Position numbers and translations under genes: made by a program
The notes under the pieces: generated by a model
What the model was told of the DNA's origin: nothing
Database searches by the model: none
The model's input: only the letters and a program-made list of their open reading frames with translations
Assembly (NCBI RefSeq): GCF_914271545.1
Contig: NZ_CAJZAH010000008.1
Location: 62,001 to 126,000, forward strand
Source of the DNA: Cupriavidus respiraculi
GTDB lineage: Bacteria; Pseudomonadota; Gammaproteobacteria; Burkholderiales; Burkholderiaceae
Reading direction: 5' to 3'
DNA length: 64,000 bases
Shown: positions 26,239 through 36,414 of the stretch, piece by piece
How positions within the stretch are numbered: the first letter of the stretch is position 1
Layout of the letters: each line of letters begins with the position of its first letter

Positions 26239-26988
26239 ATGTTGCTCATTCCGGCCATCGACCTGAAGGACGGTCAATGTGTACGCCTTAAACAAGGCGA
26301 TATGGACCAGGCCACCGTCTTTTCCGAGGATCCCGCCGCCATGGCACGTCACTGGGTTGAGCAGGGCGCGCGCCGCCTGCATCTGGTCGACCTGAACGGG
26401 GCGTTCGTGGGCAAGCCGCGCAACGAGGCGGCCATCAAATCCATCATCGCCGAAGTGGGCGACGAAATCCCGGTGCAACTCGGCGGGGGCATCCGCGACC
26501 TGAACACCATCGAACGCTGGCTCGACGACGGCCTGTCGTACATCATCATCGGCACCGCCGCGGTCAAGAATCCGGGCTTCCTCAAGGATGCGTGCTCCGC
26601 GTTCGGCGGCCATATCATCGTGGGACTGGACGCGCGCGACGGCAAGGTCGCCACCGACGGCTGGAGCAAGCTCACCGGCCACGAGGTGGAAGACCTGGCC
26701 CGCAAGTACGAGGACTACGGCGTCGAGGCCATCATCTATACCGATATCGGGCGTGACGGCATGCTCCAGGGCATCAATATCGATGCGACCGTGCGGCTCG
26801 CGCAGTCGGTGTCGATTCCCGTCATCGCCAGCGGCGGCCTGTCGAACCTCGCGGACATCGACCGCTTGTGTGGTGTGGAGAACGAGGGCGTGGAGGGGGT
26901 GATCTGCGGTCGCGCCATCTATTCCGGCGACCTCAACTTCGCCGAAGCCCAGGCCCTCGCCGACAAACTCGGGGCCGAACAGCAGTAA
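26239..26988 (+). CDS. hisA: Phosphoribosylformimino-AICAR phosphate isomerase HisA
   Basis: Beta-alpha barrel isomerase acting on ProFAR. The 249-residue protein starts at ATG 26239 ([13 protein letters not shown]), where the first catalytic Asp lies in AIDL; the second is in YTDIGRDGM. The phosphate-binding loops QLGGGIR and ASGGLSN are present. A 172-bp pyrimidine-rich gap separates it from hisH. Confidence 0.97.
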   Translation: MLLIPAIDLKDGQCVRLKQGDMDQATVFSEDPAAMARHWVEQGARRLHLVDLNGAFVGKPRNEAAIKSIIAEVGDEIPVQLGGGIRDLNTIERWLDDGLSYIIIGTAAVKNPGFLKDACSAFGGHIIVGLDARDGKVATDGWSKLTGHEVEDLARKYEDYGVEAIIYTDIGRDGMLQGINIDATVRLAQSVSIPVIASGGLSNLADIDRLCGVENEGVEGVICGRAIYSGDLNFAEAQALADKLGAEQQ

Positions 26989-27054
26989 GCCAGGCAACGC
27001 GCCGACGGCGCAGCCGCCGTCCCGCCCGGCGCGGGGTGGCGGACAAGGAAACAC

Positions 27055-27825
27055 ATGCTAGCCAAACGTATCATCCCCTGCCTCGACGTGACCAACGGGC
27101 GGGTGGTCAAGGGCGTCAACTTCGTCGAACTGCGCGACGCGGGCGACCCGGTCGAAATTGCCCGGCGCTATGACGAGCAGGGCGCCGACGAAATCACTTT
27201 CCTGGACATCACCGCGACCAGCGACGGCCGCGACCTGATGCTCCATATCATCGAGGCGGTCGCTTCGCAGGTATTCATCCCGCTGACCGTTGGCGGTGGC
27301 GTGCGTACCGTCGAGGACGTGCGGCGCCTGCTCAATGCCGGCGCGGACAAGGTCAGCGTCAATTCGTCGGCGATCGCCAATCCGCAACTCGTCTCCGATG
27401 CCACGGCCAAGTACGGCTCGCAGTGCATCGTGGTGGCCATCGATGCCAAGCGCGTCTCGGCACCCGGCGAGCCGTCCCGGTGGGAAGTGTTCACGCACGG
27501 CGGGCGCAAGGCCACCGGCCTGGACGCGGTAGCCTGGGCACGCGAGATGGCGGAGCGCGGCGCCGGCGAGATCCTGCTGACCAGCATGGACCGCGACGGT
27601 ACCAAGAGCGGGTTCGACCTGGAACTGACCCGTGCGGTCAGCGACGCGGTGCCGGTCCCGGTCATCGCCTCGGGCGGCGTCGGCGACCTGCAGGACCTGA
27701 GCGACGGCATCCGCCTCGGACATGCCGACGCCGTACTAGCCGCCAGCATCTTCCACTACGGCCAACACACCGTGGGCGAAGCCAAGGCATTCATGGCCCG
27801 CGAGGGCATTCCCGTGCGGATGTGA
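27055..27825 (+). CDS. hisF: Imidazole glycerol phosphate synthase cyclase subunit HisF
   Basis: Beta-alpha barrel cyclase that joins PRFAR with ammonia from HisH to give imidazole glycerol phosphate and AICAR. The 256 residues have the catalytic Asp in [14 protein letters not shown] and the second in VAIDAKR, plus FLDITA and the phosphate loop [11 protein letters not shown] 27055 is preceded by GGACAAGGAAAC. Confidence 0.98.
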   Translation: MLAKRIIPCLDVTNGRVVKGVNFVELRDAGDPVEIARRYDEQGADEITFLDITATSDGRDLMLHIIEAVASQVFIPLTVGGGVRTVEDVRRLLNAGADKVSVNSSAIANPQLVSDATAKYGSQCIVVAIDAKRVSAPGEPSRWEVFTHGGRKATGLDAVAWAREMAERGAGEILLTSMDRDGTKSGFDLELTRAVSDAVPVPVIASGGVGDLQDLSDGIRLGHADAVLAASIFHYGQHTVGEAKAFMAREGIPVRM

Positions 27826-27827
27826 TC

Positions 27828-28232
27828 ATGCCGAAGAAGTGGCTCAACAAGGTCAAGTGGGACGACAACGGCCTGGTGCCGGTGATCGTGCAGGAAGTCG
27901 GTTCGAACGATGTGCTGATGTTCGCGTTCATGAACCGCGAGGCGCTGCTGCGCACCGCGGAGATCGGCGAGGCCGTGTTCTGGTCGCGCTCGCGCAAGCG
28001 CCTGTGGCACAAGGGCGAGGAATCCGGCCACGTGCAGAAGGTGCATGAGATGCGCCTGGACTGCGACGAGGACGTGATCCTGCTCAAGGTCACGCAGGTG
28101 GACGGCATCGCCTGCCACACCGGCCGGCATTCCTGCTTCTTCCAGAAATTCGAAGGCGACGCAGACACCGGCGACTGGCAGACGGTCGAGGCCGTGCTCA
28201 AGGATCCTTCGGCCATCTACTCCAAGCCATGA
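27828..28232 (+). CDS. hisI: Phosphoribosyl-AMP cyclohydrolase HisI
   Basis: Opens the adenine ring of PR-AMP in the third step of histidine synthesis. This is the stand-alone 134-residue cyclohydrolase, separate from HisE. Motifs are [11 protein letters not shown], the metal-binding [11 protein letters not shown] and [10 protein letters not shown]. The ATG follows the hisF stop by 2 nt and the stop overlaps the hisE start by 4 nt. Confidence 0.97.
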   Translation: MPKKWLNKVKWDDNGLVPVIVQEVGSNDVLMFAFMNREALLRTAEIGEAVFWSRSRKRLWHKGEESGHVQKVHEMRLDCDEDVILLKVTQVDGIACHTGRHSCFFQKFEGDADTGDWQTVEAVLKDPSAIYSKP

Positions 28233-28603
28233 GCGATACCCCCACCAGCCAGGCCGACGTGCTGGCGCGCGTTGCGCAGACGCTGGAGTCGCGCAAGCCG
28301 GAAAACGGCGGCGACCCCGACAAGTCGTATGTCGCGCGCCTCTTCCACAAGGGCGACGATGCGATCCTGAAGAAGATCGGCGAAGAGGCCACCGAGACGG
28401 TGATGGCCGCCAAGGACGCGCGCGCCGCCGGCCTGTCGCGCGAAGCGGTGGACAAGGTCGTCTACGAGGTGGCCGACCTGTGGTTCCATAGCATGGTGCT
28501 GCTGGCCCGCCTGGGCGCCACGCCCGCCGACGTCGTCAATGAACTGGCGCGCCGCGAGGGCCTGTCGGGCCTGCAGGAAAAGGCCATGCGCCGCGACGGC
28601 TAG
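28229..28603 (+). CDS. hisE: Phosphoribosyl-ATP pyrophosphatase HisE
   Basis: Hydrolyses PR-ATP to PR-AMP in the second step. The 124 residues show the all-alpha pyrophosphatase motifs [21 protein letters not shown] and [14 protein letters not shown]. It overlaps hisI by 4 nt and is the last his gene of the run. Confidence 0.96.
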   Translation: MSDTPTSQADVLARVAQTLESRKPENGGDPDKSYVARLFHKGDDAILKKIGEEATETVMAAKDARAAGLSREAVDKVVYEVADLWFHSMVLLARLGATPADVVNELARREGLSGLQEKAMRRDG

Positions 28604-28629
28604 CATGGCGGCAACGTCGGGAGAGGGCG

Positions 28630-29019
28630 ATGAGCAATGACTTCACGGGGCAGGTGGTGACCACGGACGCCGAGCGGCTGTCCAGCCTGCGCAAGCTGAC
28701 GCATATACTTTATGCGCTCTACGCCATTTTCTGGGTCACCGGTGGCATCACGGCGGTAATCGCCATCATCGTCAACTACGTCAAGCGCGACGATGCCCAT
28801 GGCACTCTCTATGCGTCGCACTTTACGTGGCAGATCAAGTCGTTCTGGTGGTCGGTCGCATGGACCGTCCTCGGCGGCCTGCTGTTTGCCACGGTGGTGC
28901 TGATCCCGGCCGCATTCGCGGTGTGGGGCGTGTTGTCGCTGTGGATGCTTTACCGTATCGTCAAGGGCTGGCTGTATCTGAACGACAGCAAGCCGATGTA
29001 CCAGGACCGGGCGCCCTGA
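28630..29019 (+). CDS. Small membrane protein (DUF4870-like)
   Basis: A 129-residue protein with three hydrophobic segments (about residues 26-50, 75-95 and 97-112) and the HFTWQIKSFWWS segment typical of the DUF4870/TMEM-like family. Function unknown. It lies between hisE and the HIT gene on the same strand, 26 bp after hisE, and is probably co-transcribed. The start ATG 28630 has GGGAGAGGGCG before it. Confidence 0.8.
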   Translation: MSNDFTGQVVTTDAERLSSLRKLTHILYALYAIFWVTGGITAVIAIIVNYVKRDDAHGTLYASHFTWQIKSFWWSVAWTVLGGLLFATVVLIPAAFAVWGVLSLWMLYRIVKGWLYLNDSKPMYQDRAP

Positions 29020-29089
29020 CGGCGTGGGGGCGTCCCCATGGGGTCGCTCCGCGCTTTGCGTGACTTTTTGGCTTCGCCATAAAACTTTC

Positions 29090-29446
29090 ATGAACGCACA
29101 AGACAATTGCATCTTTTGCAGGATCGTGGCCGGGCAGATCCCCTCGCGCAAGCTGTACGAGGACGACGACATGGTCGCCTTCCACGATATTCACCCGAAG
29201 GCACCGGTCCACTTTCTGATCATTCCCAAGTCGCATGTCGAGTCGCTCAACGAGTGCGGGGAGGGCGAGGGCGGCGTGCTTGCTAGAATGCTGCTCAAAG
29301 CGCCGCAACTCGCCCGCGAGGCGGGATGCGGGAACGGGTTCCGGACGGTGATCAATACCGGACCCGACGGCGGGCAGGAGGTCTACCATCTCCATATGCA
29401 CGTCCTCGGTGGACCCCGGGTCGAATGGAAGGCGCCGCTGCCCTGA
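29090..29446 (+). CDS. HIT-family nucleotide hydrolase/transferase (HinT-like)
   Basis: A histidine-triad protein of 118 residues, probably a purine nucleoside phosphoramidase of the HinT class. It shows the zinc-type N-terminus CIFCRIVAGQIPS, the KAPVHFLIIPK segment and the active-site triad HLHMHVLGG. ATG 29090 (MNAQDNC) is chosen; the upstream open stretch is non-coding in look. It precedes tatA, a placement common in Burkholderiales his-tat clusters. Confidence 0.93.
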   Translation: MNAQDNCIFCRIVAGQIPSRKLYEDDDMVAFHDIHPKAPVHFLIIPKSHVESLNECGEGEGGVLARMLLKAPQLAREAGCGNGFRTVINTGPDGGQEVYHLHMHVLGGPRVEWKAPLP

Positions 29447-29591
29447 GGGCAAGGCGCAACACGGTTTCAACGACCGGGCCGGCGGGCCCGGTCGAGCTTC
29501 GCCGGCCACCGTCGCCCGGCGCGGCCATTCATGGACGGAGTAACGGGTCCGGGCGGCAAGGTATCGTCCGGGGCTTTATCAGGAGCAGGAA

Positions 29592-29819
29592 ATGGGTTCG
29601 TTTAGCATTTGGCATTGGGTCATCGTCCTGGTGATCGTCATGCTGGTTTTCGGTACCAAGAAGCTGCGCAACATCGGGCAGGACCTCGGTGGCGCGGTCA
29701 AGGGCTTCAAGGACGGCATGAAGGAAAGCGAGGAAGCCAAGGCCGCGCAGGCCAAGGAACTGCGCGAGCCCACCACGATCGACGTGGACGCCAAAGAGAA
29801 ATCGCATTCGCAGCAGTGA
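29592..29819 (+). CDS. tatA: Twin-arginine translocase subunit TatA
   Basis: Forms the protein-conducting part of the Tat pathway for folded proteins. The 75 residues have one N-terminal membrane helix (about 4-21), the hinge FGTKKL, the amphipathic helix ([17 protein letters not shown]) and a charged tail. ATG 29592 has a clear AGGAGCAGGAA site. It heads tatABC, 145 bp after the HIT gene. Confidence 0.96.
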   Translation: MGSFSIWHWVIVLVIVMLVFGTKKLRNIGQDLGGAVKGFKDGMKESEEAKAAQAKELREPTTIDVDAKEKSHSQQ

Positions 29820-29904
29820 GGCCGGCCCTTCTGGTGGATACGCGCCCGGCGCGTCCGCGCCTGTGCGCCGTTGAGCGCCAATTCCGTTTCGCACCGGTCC
29901 CCGC

Positions 29905-30417
29905 ATGATCGATCTCGGCATTTCCAAACTGGCCCTGATCGGTGCCGTCGCGTTGATCGTGATCGGCCCCGAACGGCTGCCCAAGGTGGCGCGCACCGTC
30001 GGCGCGCTGGTCGGTCGCGCCCAGCGCTATATCAGCGATGTAAAGGCGGAGGTCAGCCGCGAGGTCGAGCTGGAGGAGCTGCGCAAGATGCGCACGGAGT
30101 TCGAGGACGCGGCCCGCGACGTCGAACGCACCATCCACAAGGAAGTGGATGAGCAGGCCCAGGCGATCAACGAGGCATTCACCGGCGAAACGCCCGGCGG
30201 TGCCGGCAGCGGCCTCGAGGGCGGCAGCGGCTACGTGCCGAGCTGGACCAGCGCCCACAAGTCCCACAACGGACGTAAAAGCTGGCGGGTCAAGCAGGGC
30301 GCGATGCCGAAATGGTACAAACGCCAGCATAATGTCCGCACCTGGGCGCAGTCCGGCGCTGCACGGGTGAAGCGACACCGGCCGTCGTCCCGTCCCGCCC
30401 GCTCGTTCTTCGAATAA
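29905..30417 (+). CDS. tatB: Twin-arginine translocase subunit TatB
   Basis: Receptor subunit that binds twin-arginine signal peptides together with TatC. The 170-residue protein has an N-terminal helix (MIDLGISKLALIGAVALIVI), the GPERLPKVART motif and a long charged amphipathic region. The C-terminal 50 residues are basic and poorly conserved. It lies 85 bp after tatA and 135 bp before tatC. Confidence 0.95.
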   Translation: MIDLGISKLALIGAVALIVIGPERLPKVARTVGALVGRAQRYISDVKAEVSREVELEELRKMRTEFEDAARDVERTIHKEVDEQAQAINEAFTGETPGGAGSGLEGGSGYVPSWTSAHKSHNGRKSWRVKQGAMPKWYKRQHNVRTWAQSGAARVKRHRPSSRPARSFFE

Positions 30418-30552
30418 TCATGCAAAGCCATGGCACCACGCCGGTAGCCCGTCGCGCCGCCGCGGCGCCGGCTTGTCGATGATGCGCCCGCCAGGCCGGT
30501 TTTCCGCCACCCACCTTTCGATGCCGTCCGCGCTTGCCGGGCGGTCGACGCC

Positions 30553-31341
30553 ATGAGCGAACCCCGTTCCCAAGACCCCCAGGACGAATCCCCTCAGGAG
30601 ACGTTCATCTCCCATCTGGTGGAGTTGCGCCAACGCATCGTCCGGGCGGTGGCCGGCGTCCTCGTGATCTTCATGAGCCTGGTCTACTGGGCGCCCGACA
30701 TCTTCAATCTGTTCTCCAAGCCGCTGATCGAATCGCTGCCCTCGGGCGGCAAGATGATCGTGACCGACGTGACCGGCTCGTTCTTCGTGCCGATGAAGGT
30801 CACGCTGCTCGTGGCATTCCTGATCGCGCTGCCGTGGGTCCTCTACCAGATCTGGCAATTCGTGGCGCCGGGCCTGTACCAGCATGAGAAGCGGCTCGTC
30901 ATGCCGCTGGTCACCAGCAGCTACATCCTCTTCCTGTGCGGGGTCGCCTTCGCGTATTTCCTCGTCTTCCCGACCGTCTTCCACTTCATGGCGCACTACA
31001 ACGCGCCGCTCGGGGCGGAGATGTCCACCGACATCGACAAGTACCTGAGTTTCGCCATGACCACATTCCTGGCCTTCGGCATCACGTTCGAAGTGCCGGT
31101 GGTGGTGATCGTGCTGGTGCGGTTCGGCGTCGTGCCGCTGGAGAAGCTCAAGCAGATCCGTCCCTACGTGATCGTGGGCGCCTTCATTATCGCGGCCATC
31201 GTGACCCCGCCGGACGTGCTTTCCCAATTGCTGCTGGCCATTCCGCTGATCGCGCTTTATGAGCTCGGTTTGCTGCTGGCGCGCTTTATCGGCCGGCCTC
31301 CGGAAGAAGTCGCGAGCTCCGGGGAAACGCAGACGCATTGA
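30553..31341 (+). CDS. tatC: Twin-arginine translocase subunit TatC
   Basis: Six-span inner-membrane core of the Tat receptor. The 262 residues show the conserved FISHLVELRQRIVRA opening, the first periplasmic loop FSKPL, LPWVLYQIWQFVAPGLYQHEKR and PDVLSQLLLAIPLIALYE. It closes the tatABC set; no strong terminator is visible directly after the stop. Confidence 0.97.
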   Translation: MSEPRSQDPQDESPQETFISHLVELRQRIVRAVAGVLVIFMSLVYWAPDIFNLFSKPLIESLPSGGKMIVTDVTGSFFVPMKVTLLVAFLIALPWVLYQIWQFVAPGLYQHEKRLVMPLVTSSYILFLCGVAFAYFLVFPTVFHFMAHYNAPLGAEMSTDIDKYLSFAMTTFLAFGITFEVPVVVIVLVRFGVVPLEKLKQIRPYVIVGAFIIAAIVTPPDVLSQLLLAIPLIALYELGLLLARFIGRPPEEVASSGETQTH

Positions 31342-31572
31342 GCCGAAGGGCTCCCCCGCAGGCCCCAAATGGCCTCCGGACCGGGAAATCTGGCTATCGC
31401 GCTGTTGCTGACCAGCAACATATTCCGTCGGTAATGTCGGTTTACGTAGAAAAAGCCTTCAGGCCGCCGGGGGGGCTGACACATAATACGCACCAGACGT
31501 GAAGCAAAATGCGTCGCCCAAGCACTTGGGCAAGCCAAGATTTCCCAATCAGTTGACAAGGAAAGTGTCGAT

Positions 31573-32640
31573 ATGAAGATGAAACTGTTTGCAGCTGCAG
31601 TAGCAGCCCTGGCCGCCGGCGGCGCGTACGCCCAATCGAGCGTGACCCTGTATGGCGTGGTCGACGCTGGTCTCGAGTACAACAGCAATGCTGGCCAAAC
31701 GGGTGAGAACCTGTTCCGCATGGCTTCGGGCAACCAATCGGGCTCGCGTTGGGGCCTGCGTGGTGTCGAGGACCTGGGCGGTGGCCTGAAGGGTATCTTC
31801 GTGCTGGAAAGCGGTTTCGAACTGGACGATGGCCGTTCGGCTCAAGGTGGCCGTCTGTTCGGTCGTAACGCCTACGTTGGCCTGCAAGGCAACTTCGGCT
31901 CGATCCTGCTGGGCCGTCAACAGACCACCCTGTACGACTTCGCCCTGATCTATGATCCGATGGCCATCTCGACGCGCTACTCGAGCACGGCACAAGCTCC
32001 CGAGTTCGCCTCGCGTGCTGACAACGCCGTCAAGTACGTCGGCAAGTTCGGCGGCCTGACCGCGTCGGCTCTGTACTCGTTCCAACGCGATGGCGCTGAA
32101 GTCGCTGGCTCGAACGTGTTCGGCCGCGAAATGGGTGCCTTGCTGTCGTACAGCGCTGGCCCGTTCTCGATCGGTGCTGCGTATGACGACCTGCACGTCG
32201 GCACGCCGACCGCTCAGGATCCGGTGATCCGCCGCGCTACCGTTGCTGGTACGTACGCATTCGGTCCGGCCAAGGCATTCGTCGGCTACCGTTGGGCGAA
32301 GGCCTACGACGGCGCAGTGCTGCCGGGCGCAACCGGCGGCTCGAGCTCGTCGAACCTGTACTGGGCTGGCCTGGCTTACCAAATGACCCCGGCCTTCTCG
32401 CTGTCCGGCGCGGCTTACTACCAAGACTTCCGCAACACCGGTGCTGATCCGTGGCAATTCGTCGTGACGGGCGACTACGCGCTGTCGAAGCGCACCGACG
32501 TGTACACGTCGCTGTCGTACGCCATGAACAAGGACGGCTCGGCTCTGGGCGTGAGCGGTTTCAACTCGGGCACCACGTTCAACGTGGAACCGGGCAAGGA
32601 CCAGTTCGGCGCAGTGGTTGGTGTTCGCCACAAGTTCTAA
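31573..32640 (+). CDS. Gram-negative outer-membrane porin
   Basis: A trimeric general porin of the beta-proteobacterial OmpC/Omp32-like family. The 355 residues start with a signal peptide cleaved at AYAQ (about residue 20), then SSVTLYGVVDAGLEYN, the GSRWGLRGVEDLGGGLKGIF segment and a C-terminal Phe (VVGVRHKF) as needed for insertion by the Bam complex. Codon choice differs from its neighbours (many CTG, GGT and GCT codons), as expected of a very highly expressed gene. A 231-bp upstream gap holds a short inverted repeat (GCCCAA/TTGGGC) near 31513-31528. A strong terminator follows. Confidence 0.94.
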   Translation: MKMKLFAAAVAALAAGGAYAQSSVTLYGVVDAGLEYNSNAGQTGENLFRMASGNQSGSRWGLRGVEDLGGGLKGIFVLESGFELDDGRSAQGGRLFGRNAYVGLQGNFGSILLGRQQTTLYDFALIYDPMAISTRYSSTAQAPEFASRADNAVKYVGKFGGLTASALYSFQRDGAEVAGSNVFGREMGALLSYSAGPFSIGAAYDDLHVGTPTAQDPVIRRATVAGTYAFGPAKAFVGYRWAKAYDGAVLPGATGGSSSSNLYWAGLAYQMTPAFSLSGAAYYQDFRNTGADPWQFVVTGDYALSKRTDVYTSLSYAMNKDGSALGVSGFNSGTTFNVEPGKDQFGAVVGVRHKF

Positions 32641-32678
32641 GCTGACGCGATCGTAAGATCGCTGCGACTTGGTTAGAA

Positions 32679-32713
32679 ACGCCGGCATCCGCGAGGATGC
32701 CGGCGTTTTGCTT
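32679..32713 (+). terminator. Porin terminator
   Basis: A 12-bp perfect stem (32679-32690 with 32695-32706), a GCGA loop and a T-rich tail. Confidence 0.85.
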
Positions 32714-33048
32714 TGTGCGTCCGCATGGCGGCGGTGCCGGACCGCCGCGGTGTGGTTGGATAGCTCTGTCGCCGCGCGTCGGCGGGTCGCCATGCTGGCG
32801 CCTGTTCGACCGGGCGACCGGCTCCTTCGGCGGGTTGGGGGTGCCCGGAGTTGAACTTGGCCCGTGGCCGGCCGCCGGGCGCCATGCGGGTCGGTGGAGC
32901 TTCGAGCCGTCAAGCGACCGATCCCCCCGATCAAGGCATGTCCCGGCTCCTAGCCTTGGCGCCGGCAAGCAGCGCGGGCCGATCCCGCGTGGGACCCGCG
33001 GTCAAGCAGTCCCGCCAACGCCAGCCGTCTTCCCGTACTGCGCATAAC
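32714..33048. other. Gene-free gap between porin and DegS-like gene
   Basis: I see no supported gene, repeat or RNA in these 335 bases. It is GC-rich with several short open frames on both strands that have no recognisable sequence. Confidence 0.6.
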
Positions 33049-33082
33049 AAAAAAGCCCCAACGCGCATCGCGGTGGGGCTTT
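33049..33082 (-). terminator. Terminator of the DegS-like gene
   Basis: AAAGCCCCA/TGGGGCTTT stem with an inner CGCG/CGCG pairing and, read on minus, a run of six T. On plus it has only a short T-run, so it acts mainly for the minus-strand protease gene. Confidence 0.8.
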
Positions 33083-33137
33083 GTACTTTCCAGCAGTTTG
33101 CAGTCTGGCGGCCAGAACCGTGTCCGGCCGCTAAGCG

Positions 33138-34331
33138 TTATTCCTCTTCCTCCAGCGGCAGTGCGCGCCGTGGCGGGGGAGGCCGCTTGCCGATCGTCAC
33201 CGTGACCTCGGTCGGCTTGCCACGCCGCACCAGGTTCATCTTGACCGCGGCACCGGGCTTGAGCTGGGCGATGGCGTTGAGAAGCGCGGTGGTATCGGAG
33301 ATCGACTGTCCGTCGACCGACACCAGCACGTCGCCCGGCTTCACGCCGGCCTTGTCCGCAGGGCCGCCCTGCACGATGGCGGCGATCAACGCGCCTTCCT
33401 TGGCGTCCAGGCCGAAGGACTCGGCGATCTCCGGCGTCATGTCCTGCGGCTCGACGCCGATCCAGCCCCGCGTGACCGAGCCCGTGGCGATGATCGACTC
33501 CATCACCTGCTTCGCGGTCGAGACGGGAATCGCGAAGCCGATGCCCAGCGAGCCGCCGGAGCGCGAATAGATGGCGGTGTTGATGCCGAGCAGGTTGCCC
33601 TGCGCGTCCACCAGCGCGCCGCCGGAGTTGCCGGGGTTGATGGCCGCATCGGTCTGGATGAAGTTCTCGAACGTATTGATGCCCAGGTGGCTGCGGCCCA
33701 GTGCGGACACGATCCCCATGGTGACCGTCTGGCCAACCCCGAAGGGGTTGCCAATCGCCAGCACCACGTCGCCGACCTTCACGTTCTCCAGCCGCCCGAG
33801 CGTGATCGCCGGCAGGTCCTTCAACGTGATCTTGAGCACCGCGAGGTCAGTTTCGGGATCGGAGCCCACTACCTTGGCGTCGGCCTTGCGGCCGTCGGTC
33901 AGGGCGACCTCGATCTCGTCGGCGCCGTCCACCACGTGGTGGTTGGTTAGAATGTAGCCCTCGGCGCTGACGATGACCCCGGAGCCCAGGCTGGACACCG
34001 GCTCCTGCCGCTCCGGCAGCCGGTCTCCGAAGAAAAAGCGGAACCACGGATCATCCGCCTGCGGATGCGGTGCGCGCTTCGATCCGTTCTTGCTGGTAAA
34101 GATATTGACGACCGCCGGCATGGCCTCCTGCGCGGCCTCGCTGTACGAGCGTTCGGCCAAGGGGCCGGGAACGTTCGGCACGACCTCCTTCAGCGCGACG
34201 ATGGGCGAACCGGATTGCACCGCGACCCGTCCGCGTTGCAGCCATTCGGGTTTCAGAGTCGCCACAACGAACCACACGGCGAGAACGACCGTGACGGCCT
34301 GGGCAAAGAACAGCCAAAAGCGGCGCAACAT
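33138..34331 (-). CDS. DegS/HtrA-type membrane-anchored serine protease
   Basis: Periplasmic quality-control protease of the HtrA family. The 397 residues have an N-terminal membrane anchor ([22 protein letters not shown]), a trypsin-like domain with the catalytic triad His ([12 protein letters not shown]), Asp (ETDLAVLK) and Ser ([11 protein letters not shown]), and one PDZ domain ending near residue 375. A single PDZ plus an uncleaved anchor fits DegS/AlgW (sigma-E activation) better than DegP, which has two PDZ domains, but orthology is not certain. The start is the Met of MLRRFW (34331). It is divergent from the Nif3 gene with only 20 bp between starts, so their promoters must overlap the opposite gene. 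Confidence 0.92.
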   Translation of the reverse strand: MLRRFWLFFAQAVTVVLAVWFVVATLKPEWLQRGRVAVQSGSPIVALKEVVPNVPGPLAERSYSEAAQEAMPAVVNIFTSKNGSKRAPHPQADDPWFRFFFGDRLPERQEPVSSLGSGVIVSAEGYILTNHHVVDGADEIEVALTDGRKADAKVVGSDPETDLAVLKITLKDLPAITLGRLENVKVGDVVLAIGNPFGVGQTVTMGIVSALGRSHLGINTFENFIQTDAAINPGNSGGALVDAQGNLLGINTAIYSRSGGSLGIGFAIPVSTAKQVMESIIATGSVTRGWIGVEPQDMTPEIAESFGLDAKEGALIAAIVQGGPADKAGVKPGDVLVSVDGQSISDTTALLNAIAQLKPGAAVKMNLVRRGKPTEVTVTIGKRPPPPRRALPLEEEE

Positions 34332-34351
34332 ATTGGGAGTTTGAGCGGAAA

Positions 34352-35098
34352 ATGAAAACAAAAGAGCTTGAATTGTACTTGAACGACCTTCTGGAAGTGC
34401 CCCGCTACAAGGATTACTGTCCTAATGGCATGCAAGTCCAGGGCCGGCCCGAAACCGGCCACATCGTCACCGGCGTGACCGCCAGCGTTGCACTGCTGGA
34501 CGCGGCGATCGAGGCGGGCGCGGACACCATCCTCGTCCACCACGGCTATTTCTGGAAGGGCGAAGATGCCCGGGTGGTGGGCCAGAAGCACGCCCGGTTA
34601 TCGCGCCTGCTGGGAGCCGATATCAATCTTCTGGCGTATCACCTGCCGCTGGACGGCCATCCCGAATATGGCAACAACGCCCAGTTGGGGCTGCAGCTGG
34701 GCTTCGTGCCGACCGGGCGTTTCAGCGACGATGGCCTGGGCTGGATCGGCACGCTGCCGCAAGCCATGCCGCTCGCCGCGCTGGCGGCGCATGTGTCGGG
34801 CGTGCTGGGGCGCGAGCCGCTGGCGATCGGCGAGCCGGACCGGCCGATCCGCACGGTGGGATGGTGCACGGGCGGCGCGCAAGGGTATTTTGGCGCCGCG
34901 GTCGCGGCGGGAGTCGATGCCTACCTGAGCGGCGAAATCTCCGAGCAGACGACGCATCTGGCGCGCGAGAGCGGCGTCGCGTATCTGGCTGCGGGCCACC
35001 ACGCGACCGAGCGCTATGGCATACGCGCGGTTGGGGAACACCTGGCGGAGCGGTTCGGCCCGCGCCACACGTTCATCGATATTCCGAACCCGGTATGA
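34352..35098 (+). CDS. Nif3-like dinuclear metal-centre protein
   Basis: A NIF3/YbgI family protein of 248 residues, known structurally as a hexameric ring with two metals per subunit; the biochemical role is not settled. Motifs are [12 protein letters not shown] near the start, the metal-ligand [24 protein letters not shown] and, near the end, [15 protein letters not shown] 34352 gives the standard start. It is transcribed divergently from the DegS-like gene. Confidence 0.93.
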   Translation: MKTKELELYLNDLLEVPRYKDYCPNGMQVQGRPETGHIVTGVTASVALLDAAIEAGADTILVHHGYFWKGEDARVVGQKHARLSRLLGADINLLAYHLPLDGHPEYGNNAQLGLQLGFVPTGRFSDDGLGWIGTLPQAMPLAALAAHVSGVLGREPLAIGEPDRPIRTVGWCTGGAQGYFGAAVAAGVDAYLSGEISEQTTHLARESGVAYLAAGHHATERYGIRAVGEHLAERFGPRHTFIDIPNPV

Positions 35099-35159
35099 AA
35101 TCGGCGGGCATCGCGCCCGCCGTCATCCTGCCCGCTATCCTTCTATCCCTCTCTCCCGC

Positions 35160-35579
35160 TCAGCGCTTCAGGCTGTCGCGAATCTCGCGCAGCAGCATGA
35201 TGTCTTCCGGCGTGGTCTTGGGCGGCGGCGGTTCCTGGGCGCGCAGCTTGTTGATCGCGCGCACCATCAGAAAGATGATGAACGCCAGGATCACGAAGTT
35301 GACGAGAATGGTCAGGAAATTGCCGTAGGCAAAGACCGGCACGCCGGCTTTCTTCAACGCATCGAGCGTTCGGGGTATTCCCGGAGGCGGGTCGGCCAGC
35401 ACGATGAAGAGATTGGAAAAATCCAGTTTGCCGATGACCCGGCCCACCAGCGGCATGATCAGGTCATTGACCACCGAATCCACGATTCTCCCGAATGCGG
35501 CCCCGATAATGACGCCAACGGCGAGGTCGACGACGTTGCCGCGCACGGCGAAAGTCTTGAATTCCGAGATCATTCCCAT
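35160..35579 (-). CDS. mscL: Large-conductance mechanosensitive channel MscL
   Basis: Pentameric inner-membrane channel that releases solutes on osmotic downshock. The 139 residues show the classic opening [25 protein letters not shown], the second helix FGNF-like segment [20 protein letters not shown] and a C-terminal coil. The periplasmic loop ([19 protein letters not shown]) is somewhat longer than the E. coli one. ATG at 35579 is set by a strong AAGGAG site 8 nt upstream on minus. It is convergent with the Nif3 gene and divergent from petA. Confidence 0.96.
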   Translation of the reverse strand: MGMISEFKTFAVRGNVVDLAVGVIIGAAFGRIVDSVVNDLIMPLVGRVIGKLDFSNLFIVLADPPPGIPRTLDALKKAGVPVFAYGNFLTILVNFVILAFIIFLMVRAINKLRAQEPPPPKTTPEDIMLLREIRDSLKR

Positions 35580-35742
35580 GCCTGGACTCCTTTTGTTCGT
35601 TCTTCGGGTTGAAGCGGCCTTGCCGTTTACCCTGCCCCAGGAACGGCCATAACGCAACCCCGAAGGCGCTTTTTCGGTGCCGGGCGTGCATCCGGGGCGT
35701 GCATCCGGCGCCACGATCCTTTCATCGGCGCATGTGCCTAAG

Positions 35743-35748
35743 GTACAA
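35743..35748 (+). promoter_or_regulatory. Candidate -10 box for petABC
   Basis: TACAAT about 47 bp ahead of petA in the mscL-petA divergent gap. No good -35 is seen; TTGACG (35757-35762) and TTGACA (35773-35778) downstream are too close to the start to serve. Confidence 0.35.
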
Positions 35749-35794
35749 TTTACGGTTGACGCAAAATCTAATTTGACATCCCCTGGGGTTTGGA

Positions 35795-36412
35795 ATGAGT
35801 GACCAGCAAAACGTGAAGAACGTGGATAAGGGTCGCCGCAATTGGTTGATTGCGACGTCTGTCGCTGGCGGCATCGGAGGCGTGGCGGTCGCGGTGCCGT
35901 TCGTCAGTACGTTTGCGCCGTCAGAGAAGGCAAAGGCCGCCGGGGCTCCGGTCGAGGCCGACATCGGTGCCCTGAAGCCGGGCGAGATGATGACCGTCGA
36001 ATGGCGCGGCAAGCCGGTCTGGATTCTGCGGCGTACCGAGGAAATGCTGGCCTCGCTCAAGAAAACCGAGGGTGAAGTCGCCGATCCGAACTCCGAACTT
36101 CCCTTCACGATGGAGACCCCGGAGTACGCCAGGAACGAAACCCGTTCCCGTCCCGAGCACAAGGACGTGCTCGTCGTCGTGGGGATCTGCTCCCACCTCG
36201 GTTGCTCGCCTTCCGGTCCTTTCCCCGCTGGTGCCAACCCCACGCTCGGCGCCGACCCCGGCTTCCTGTGCCCCTGCCACGGTTCGACCTTCGACCTGGC
36301 GGGCCGCGTCTTCAAGAACAAGCCGGCTCCCCAGAACCTCGACGTTCCCCCGTACCAGTTCCTATCCGACAGCAAGATCGTGATTGGCAAAGACGAAAAA
36401 GGAGAGGCTTGA
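35795..36412 (+). CDS. petA: Cytochrome bc1 Rieske iron-sulfur subunit PetA
   Basis: Transfers electrons from ubiquinol to cytochrome c1. The 205 residues carry a twin-arginine-like signal/anchor ([25 protein letters not shown]), so export probably uses the Tat system encoded upstream. The 2Fe-2S ligands are in CSHLGC and CPCHGS. It heads petABC; petB follows after 2 nt. Confidence 0.97.
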   Translation: MSDQQNVKNVDKGRRNWLIATSVAGGIGGVAVAVPFVSTFAPSEKAKAAGAPVEADIGALKPGEMMTVEWRGKPVWILRRTEEMLASLKKTEGEVADPNSELPFTMETPEYARNETRSRPEHKDVLVVVGICSHLGCSPSGPFPAGANPTLGADPGFLCPCHGSTFDLAGRVFKNKPAPQNLDVPPYQFLSDSKIVIGKDEKGEA

Positions 36413-36414
36413 TC